From assembly GCA_964575605.1 (NCBI GenBank), contig CAZNRN010000004.1, positions 122,726 through 186,725 of the forward strand: DNA of 64,000 nt, read 5' to 3'. Origin of the DNA: JAPWJZ01 sp964575605 (GTDB taxonomy: Bacteria; Pseudomonadota; Alphaproteobacteria; Micavibrionales; UBA2020). Shown in pieces: positions 59,302 to 64,000 of the stretch (positions are counted from its first letter, which is position 1; the number at the start of each line of letters is the position of its first letter). The notes beneath the pieces were generated by a model. The model was not told the DNA's origin. It did no database searches and saw only the letters and a list, made by a program, of their open reading frames with translations. The position numbers were made by a program, and so were the translations under genes.

Positions 59302-60828
59302 ATGCTTTTCAGCTCATGGCCCTTCGTCGCAGTTTTTTTGCCGATAACATGGGTTGTCTATAAGTTCCTGCAGCAATACGCCACACGCGAAGTGACACTC
59401 CTTTGGCTGGTCGCCGCTTCGTTATTCTTTTATGGCTGGTTCAAGCCCATATATCTGCTGATTGTTTTAATATCCATGTCCTTCAACTACGCACTGGGCA
59501 TGATGCTGGCGAAGAAGCAGTGGAAGCCGAGGAAGCGTAAAACACTGCTGGTGTTCGGTCTTGCGGCGAATTTGGCGGCGCTGTTCTATTACAAATATAC
59601 CGGGCTGTTCTTCCATACGCTGAATGCAGCGGGCGGAAATTTCAGTATTCCCGACATTATCCTGCCGCTCGGCATTTCATTTTTTACCTTCCAGAAGGTT
59701 GCATGGCTGGTCGACAGCTATCGCCGCGAAACGCATGAGCCGAATTTCCTGCACTACGCGCTGTTCATTACTTTCTTCCCGCAGCTGATCGCAGGGCCGA
59801 TCGTTCACCACAAGGAAGTCATCCCGCAGTTCCTGAAAAAACCGACCGCCGCCGCCGTTCGCCGCTTGCTGGCTATGGGGCTGACCGTTTTCATCATCGG
59901 CTTATTCAAGAAAGTAGGCATCGCCGACCATATGGGCGAAATCGCGGACCCGATTTTCGATTCCGCCGCGCGCGGTGCGCCGCTCACGCTGGTGGAGGCA
60001 TGGCTGGGGGCGGTGTCATACACGCTGCAGATCTATTTTGATTTCTCGGGTTATTCCGACATGGCAGTGGGTCTTGCCGGGTTGTTCGGTGTGCGCCTGC
60101 CGCTGAATTTCTTCTCGCCCTACAAATCCGTCAACATCATCGAATTCTGGCGTCGCTGGCATATCACGCTGTCGCGATTCCTGCGCGATTATCTCTATAT
60201 CCCGCTGGGCGGCAACCGCAAGGGCGGGGGCAGGCGTTACGCCAACCTTCTTGTTACCATGCTGCTGGGCGGGCTGTGGCATGGTGCGAACTGGACATTC
60301 GTCATCTGGGGCGGGCTGCACGGCATATATCTTTGCATCAACCACGCCTGGCAGAAATTCGCGCCCTTCACCATGCCAAAGCCGGTATCGATTGCCTTCA
60401 CTTTTCTTGCGGTCATGGCGGCATGGGTTTTCTTCCGCGCCGATTCAGCCGAAACAGCGCTTTACGTCTTATGGTGTATGACTGGCAAGTTCGGTATCGC
60501 CCTGCAGGACACTGGCAGCTGGCTTGCAAAAGCCATCGGTGCGCTGGGTATCGATGTGCAGGATGTTGGCATCAGCCGCAACCTGCGCATAAATGAAAAA
60601 TGGTATATCCTCTGGATCGCGCTGGCGCTTGCGTTTTTCGCGCCGTCTACCCACGAAATCATGCGGAAGAAATTTGCACTCGACCCCGGCGGGGTGGGGA
60701 GGGGCCAAGCGCCCAAGCGCCTGCAATGGAAGCCCACGGTAAAGTGGGCGGCCGGTGTCGCGGTAATGGCGGGACTTTCCCTGCTGCTGCTGACCAAAGT
60801 CAACGCCTTCATCTATTTCCAGTTCTGA
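59302..60828 (+). CDS. MBOAT-family O-acyltransferase (AlgI-like)
   Basis: 508 residues, polytopic membrane enzyme. MBOAT features: PLGISFFTFQKVAWLVD, FPQLIAGPIVH, IEFWRRWHITLSRFLRDYLYIPLGGNR and LGGLWHGANWTFVIWGGLHG with the catalytic His. The family moves acyl groups from the cytoplasm across the membrane, as AlgI does for alginate. The start is 10 bases after pyrG. Three bases separate it from the SGNH-like gene. Acceptor not known. Confidence 0.92.
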   Translation: MLFSSWPFVAVFLPITWVVYKFLQQYATREVTLLWLVAASLFFYGWFKPIYLLIVLISMSFNYALGMMLAKKQWKPRKRKTLLVFGLAANLAALFYYKYTGLFFHTLNAAGGNFSIPDIILPLGISFFTFQKVAWLVDSYRRETHEPNFLHYALFITFFPQLIAGPIVHHKEVIPQFLKKPTAAAVRRLLAMGLTVFIIGLFKKVGIADHMGEIADPIFDSAARGAPLTLVEAWLGAVSYTLQIYFDFSGYSDMAVGLAGLFGVRLPLNFFSPYKSVNIIEFWRRWHITLSRFLRDYLYIPLGGNRKGGGRRYANLLVTMLLGGLWHGANWTFVIWGGLHGIYLCINHAWQKFAPFTMPKPVSIAFTFLAVMAAWVFFRADSAETALYVLWCMTGKFGIALQDTGSWLAKAIGALGIDVQDVGISRNLRINEKWYILWIALALAFFAPSTHEIMRKKFALDPGGVGRGQAPKRLQWKPTVKWAAGVAVMAGLSLLLLTKVNAFIYFQF

Positions 60829-60831
60829 GTT

Positions 60832-61929
60832 ATGATTGAAAAAAGGTATATAACGTTTGTTTTCCTGCTCGCCGCGCTGCTGGTGCTGTCGGTGGCGGGC
60901 ATCAATTACGTAGTCAACCCGCTCAATGCCTACAACAGCCCGGTCATCAAAGGCCTGAACGATAGGCACCCCGCCGCGGGCACCTATACACGCCTGTATA
61001 AAATCGAGGCGGTCAAACGCCGGAAGCCGGATGTTATCGTGCTGGGCACCTCGCGCGCCGACACGGGGTTCAACCCGCGCACCGAATATTTCCCCGACAG
61101 CAACCCCTATAACTTCGCGCTACCTGCCGCCGGCATTATCGAACAGCGCCGCCAGCTTGAATTCGCGCAGGCTGTGCATCCATTGAAACAGGCTGTCATC
61201 ACGCTCGATTTCTTCACCTTCAACGCCAGGAAACTGGAAAATAAACAATTCGACCCGGAACGTCTCTCCGCGGAAGCGTTAAGCCAGCCTCGGGCGTTTT
61301 TCGACACCTACGGCACCGTCGTCGCACTCGATACCTTTGTCGCCGCCATCAAGCACTTGCGTTATATCCGCCACCCCAACCGTTACGACGACAGCGACGC
61401 CAACGGCCATAAAGTAAGCACCGGAGTCGAATACTCTATTAAAAACGAAGGGGCTGGGAAGCGCTTCACCACGCCGCCGAACGAGGACGAAATCAACGCG
61501 GCCGATTTTTCGTTCAATTACTCCGATAAGCCGGGGGACGATACGTTCCAGCACGTGGCTGCAATGCTGGACTTTGCACGACGGAATCATATCGACGTCA
61601 TCCTTCTGATTCCGCCTGTGCATGAAACCTATCTTGCCACACTGGATAAAACCGGCCGTGGGCCGCTGATCGAGAAATGGAAAGCGACGCTGGCCGAGAT
61701 TGTCGGGGCGAACGCCGTGCGATACAGCGCCCGGCCTTATCCGCTATGGGATTTTGCCTACCCGAACGCATTCACGACCGAGCCCGTGCCAGCGCCCGAG
61801 GATAAAACGACGGTGCCTAAATGGTTTTATGATTCAAACCATTTCACCACCGCGCTCGGCGATATCGTGCTGGAAAAGGTGTTGGGGATTTCCGACGACT
61901 ATCCCGATTTTGGCAGGCGGCTTGATTAA
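60832..61929 (+). CDS. SGNH-like periplasmic partner of the MBOAT protein
   Basis: 365 residues. An N-terminal membrane helix (about 9-28) precedes a globular domain with VIVLGTSRADTGFNP, where a Ser can be the nucleophile of an SGNH/GDSL-type hydrolase, and a C-terminal DSNHFTTALGD with the Asp-x-x-His pair. In alginate and D-alanine systems, such a periplasmic partner (AlgJ/AlgX, DltD) takes the acyl group from the MBOAT protein and hands it to the polymer. I infer the same here. Its stop is followed, convergently, by the GNAT gene with a four-base overlap. Confidence 0.82.
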   Translation: MIEKRYITFVFLLAALLVLSVAGINYVVNPLNAYNSPVIKGLNDRHPAAGTYTRLYKIEAVKRRKPDVIVLGTSRADTGFNPRTEYFPDSNPYNFALPAAGIIEQRRQLEFAQAVHPLKQAVITLDFFTFNARKLENKQFDPERLSAEALSQPRAFFDTYGTVVALDTFVAAIKHLRYIRHPNRYDDSDANGHKVSTGVEYSIKNEGAGKRFTTPPNEDEINAADFSFNYSDKPGDDTFQHVAAMLDFARRNHIDVILLIPPVHETYLATLDKTGRGPLIEKWKATLAEIVGANAVRYSARPYPLWDFAYPNAFTTEPVPAPEDKTTVPKWFYDSNHFTTALGDIVLEKVLGISDDYPDFGRRLD

Positions 61930-62423
61930 CCCAGCGCTTTTTGCATGAAAACCGTATCGAGCCAGCGGTCAAATTTAAAACCCACGTCCTTCAAAACACC
62001 CACGTTGCGGAAGCCGAATTTGCGGTGCAGGTTGATCGAGGCCGCATTCGCGCTGTCCCCGATAACGGCCACGATCTGGCGGTAGCCGTTTTTCTCGCAC
62101 GCGGTAATCAATGCGGGCATCAGGAGCGAACCTATGCCTTTGCCGGCGTGTTCATGATGGATATAGATCGAATTCTCCACTGTGTGGCGATAGGCAAGAC
62201 GCGCGCGGTAGGGGCCGACATAGGCGTAGCCTATCACGACCCCGGCATCCTCGGCCACCAGCCAGGGAAAACCTTTGCCGATATTGTGGTCACGCCTTGC
62301 GGCCATTTCCGTCGCATCAGGCGCTTCGGTTTCGAACGACGCCGTGCCATGGCGCACATGATGCGCATAGATTTCGGTCATGGCGGGGATGTCGTTATCG
62401 GTACTGCGGCGGATAAGGGGCAT
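61926..62423 (-). CDS. GNAT N-acetyltransferase, phosphinothricin-type
   Basis: 165 residues from MPLIRRSTDNDIPAMTEIYAHHV. It has the Pat/Bar pattern: GTASFETEAPDATEM, GYAYVGPYRARLAYRHTVENSIYI, HHEHAGKGIGSLLM and INLHRKFGFRNVGVLKDVGFKFDRWLD. The family acetylates phosphinothricin or, more often, methionine sulfoximine or other small amines. The longer frame upstream of 62423 runs into the tRNA gene and is not coding. Substrate uncertain. Confidence 0.9.
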   Translation of the reverse strand: MPLIRRSTDNDIPAMTEIYAHHVRHGTASFETEAPDATEMAARRDHNIGKGFPWLVAEDAGVVIGYAYVGPYRARLAYRHTVENSIYIHHEHAGKGIGSLLMPALITACEKNGYRQIVAVIGDSANAASINLHRKFGFRNVGVLKDVGFKFDRWLDTVFMQKALG

Positions 62424-62437
62424 GGTCTGAAAAAAAG

Positions 62438-62514
62438 TGGTCGGAATGCGGGGATTCGAACCCCGGGCCTCTTGCTCCCGAAGCAAGCACTCTACCAGGC
62501 TGAGCTACATTCCG
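62438..62514 (-). tRNA. tRNA-Pro (anticodon CGG)
   Basis: 77 bases on the minus strand including an encoded CCA. The acceptor stem pairs CGGAATG with CATTCCG, followed by A-CCA. The D arm has GCTCAGCC-TGGTAGAGT, the anticodon loop is TTCGGGA (anticodon CGG) on a CTTGC/GCAAG stem, and the T arm has GGGGTTCGAATCCCC. Each reads as a standard tRNA. Confidence 0.95.
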
Positions 62515-62678
62515 ATTGCGGGAGACAAAATCGTCCGTCTGTTTCGCATATTTTGCCGGACGGTGCAATGAGTTTCACGGCCGTACCTGTAAATTATTGA
62601 CATAATTGCTAATTTTCTCACGCCTTTTGAAGAAGATAGGGCGCGGCCTTCGGTTCTTCTTTATCGTGGCGACTCCTG

Positions 62679-62684
62679 TATAAT
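62679..62684 (+). promoter_or_regulatory. Putative -10 box of the 62713 gene
   Basis: TATAAT about 30 bases before the ATG, with TG directly in front. A TTGACATAAT copy lies further upstream at 62597-62606 but at a wrong distance to pair with it. A short CCCTT/AAGGG hairpin follows the box. Confidence 0.4.
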
Positions 62685-62712
62685 TGTCCCTTGGTAAGGG
62701 GCTTATCCATCC

Positions 62713-63669
62713 ATGTCTGAAGGCAGCGCCAACAAAGCGTCCGAAGTCGTGCTGATCATCGTCATCGTCGGTTTCATGGCGGCGCTGGCGATGCTGATTC
62801 CGCAGGCGCGCGAATTCGTATTCGGCAAGGGCGGCACAGGCGGTGGCGGCATGCCGGGAGGTGAAGCCGTGGCCTTCGAAACCCAGCGTAACAAATTCCC
62901 TATGGCCCAATACACCCAGTTGTTTAAAAAGCAGCGTTTCGCCACCATCGAAAACGGCTACAAACGCGTGCAGTATTTTTATTTCAGCGCACCTGCCAGA
63001 ATGGCCGCCGGTACGCGTTACCCCCTCGTCGTCGTTCTGCATGACAAAGCGGGCATGGCCTATGCGCCCGTTTACTTACGAGAAAAGCGCATCAGCGCCG
63101 ATTTCCCCGCCTTTATCGTCATACCGCAGGCACCGTTGACGAAAATCTGGGGCTCGCCGAGACAATATTCCGGAGAGGAATTCCCGTCAGCAAAGCAAAC
63201 GCCCGCGACGGGCGCAGACGGCCTTGGTGATGTCATCGATATCGTGGCGACTATGGCAGATACCTATCCGGTCGACCCTTCGCGCATCTACATCGTCGGT
63301 TGCGACGAGGGCGGAGCAGGGGTTTACGGTGCCGCCGTCAACCATCCCGATATCTTCGCGGCTGGCGTTACGATGAACGGTATGTGGAGCTATCTCGACT
63401 CGCCCAAGATGACGAAGATGCCGTTATTGGTGCTACAGGGTGGTGGTGACAAGGTTTACGATCCAGCTTTCGCGCGCACGATGTCGCGCGCGATGAAATC
63501 GGTGGGCGCGCCCGTTGATTACACCGAACTGCCCGGCGTGCCGCATGAATGTTCCGACAGCCGCCTTTACATTCACGCCGTCTGGAAATGGCTGTTTGGC
63601 AAGCAGAAGCAGATGGTCGAACCGGATATGACGGTTGACGTCACACCGGCTGTCCAGCCGCAGCCATGA
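62713..63669 (+). CDS. Membrane-anchored alpha/beta hydrolase-fold protein with altered nucleophile
   Basis: 318 residues. One membrane helix (about 11-31), a Gly-rich linker (38-50), then an esterase/PHB-depolymerase-like fold. YPLVVVLHDKAG, VIPQAP, LGDVIDIV, DPSRIYIVGCDEGGAGVYGA, LVLQGGGDKVYD and GVPHECSD match the family, including Asp246 and His278. The nucleophile elbow reads GCDEG at 196-200, where the family has G-x-S-x-G: the Ser is Asp198. So it is probably inactive as a serine esterase. Its stop overlaps the next start by four bases. Confidence 0.85.
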   Translation: MSEGSANKASEVVLIIVIVGFMAALAMLIPQAREFVFGKGGTGGGGMPGGEAVAFETQRNKFPMAQYTQLFKKQRFATIENGYKRVQYFYFSAPARMAAGTRYPLVVVLHDKAGMAYAPVYLREKRISADFPAFIVIPQAPLTKIWGSPRQYSGEEFPSAKQTPATGADGLGDVIDIVATMADTYPVDPSRIYIVGCDEGGAGVYGAAVNHPDIFAAGVTMNGMWSYLDSPKMTKMPLLVLQGGGDKVYDPAFARTMSRAMKSVGAPVDYTELPGVPHECSDSRLYIHAVWKWLFGKQKQMVEPDMTVDVTPAVQPQP

Positions 63670-64000
63670 AGGCAAAACTTGCACTTTTAATCATCTTTCT
63701 CTGCTTCTGGTTGCCAATGCTGTCTTTTACACAGGGCGCCATCAGCTTAGATCCGCCCTTGAAAGACGCAAAAACCTTCGGCCCTATGGTGTGGAAGCTG
63801 GAGAAGCAGGATATTTCTGTCCGCCTTATTCCGCCGCACCTGCAATTCATGCTGAACGGCCGCTGGGCACAAGGGCGGCGGCTGAATTACGTTTCGTTTG
63901 AAACCGATTTCTTCCGCTGGGTATCGCTTTTGACGCGCCGCAACGCCGATGAAGGAAAACTCTATATTACTGACCGCCAGAAGCGTCCCTTCGTGACGGA
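63666..64000 (+). CDS. Exported protein, 3' end beyond the window
   Basis: At least 111 residues, open to the last base. ATGA overlap with the preceding gene sets the start. The N-terminus MKAKLALLIIFLCFWLPM is a signal peptide or anchor, followed by a soluble part with RLIPPHLQFMLNGRW and SLLTRRNADEGKLYITDRQ. No family recognised. Probably works with the coupled hydrolase-like protein. Confidence 0.7.
   Translation, partial: MKAKLALLIIFLCFWLPMLSFTQGAISLDPPLKDAKTFGPMVWKLEKQDISVRLIPPHLQFMLNGRWAQGRRLNYVSFETDFFRWVSLLTRRNADEGKLYITDRQKRPFVT

Noticed and set aside
62437..62520. Coding extension of the GNAT gene to 62486 and a plus-strand frame through this region.
   Set aside because: The sequence is a complete tRNA-Pro; the frames run through it by chance.

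Overview
The window is a gene-dense stretch of an alphaproteobacterial chromosome with high GC and NTG starts. The placement rests on a MucR-type regulator, COQ7, UbiK, a HIG1-domain protein, a MidA/NDUFAF7 methyltransferase and an Fe-type superoxide dismutase. I cannot fix the genus from sequence alone. A Micavibrio-like or other deep-branching alphaproteobacterium would fit the many small lineage-specific paralogues, but that is inference. There is one tRNA (Pro, CGG). I see no rRNA, CRISPR array, transposase or prophage, and no gene-free stretch longer than about 300 bases.

Layout. 1-11.6 kb: outer-membrane protein, sodB, small exported proteins, a deacetylase-like protein with a lost metal site, rutE-tsaB-mucR, proC, ybjN-ubiK, and lgt-midA-pgeF plus an anchored repeat protein. 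11.6-17.2 kb: eight paralogues of an unrecognised ~180-200 aa family on the minus strand, five in one translationally coupled operon, interrupted by an ankyrin gene on the plus strand. 17.3-22.1 kb: housekeeping genes prs, an M48 peptidase, rplY, pth, ychF. 22.1-26.5 kb: a MORN-like protein, two ankyrin proteins, a membrane protein with a metallophosphoesterase, a GNAT enzyme and an orphan. 26.7-31.5 kb: methylcitrate cycle genes prpD, prpB, prpC separated by small genes. 31.5-40 kb: DNA glycosylase, a tandem paralogue pair, ilvE, an OmpR/EnvZ-like pair, TetR, a PfkB kinase, a YejA-like binding protein and a lipoprotein. 40-46.4 kb: PLP enzyme, glycosyltransferase 9, a HicA-like protein, HIG1 protein, esterase, HNH nuclease, and three paralogous anchored proteins. 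46.5-51 kb: coq7 and a 1307-residue protein holding two complete TPR plus O-GlcNAc-transferase units. 51-54.3 kb: thiol oxidoreductase, ankyrin protein, another paralogue pair, fatty acid desaturase. 54.4-64 kb: PpiD-like chaperone, tpiA, secG, pyrG, an MBOAT/SGNH pair, GNAT, tRNA-Pro, a hydrolase-like protein and a gene cut by the window end.

The least explained part is a set of small cytosolic-looking proteins of different folds (the eight-member family, ankyrin proteins, the 52 kb pair). They end in a similar short tail, [K/R/A]-x-[I/L]-x-[L/F]-[K/R], usually preceded by T-[S/A]-[K/Q]. Several have promoters sharing the 10-mer TTGACATAAT. This could be a co-regulated, co-targeted protein set and is the best candidate here for an undescribed system.
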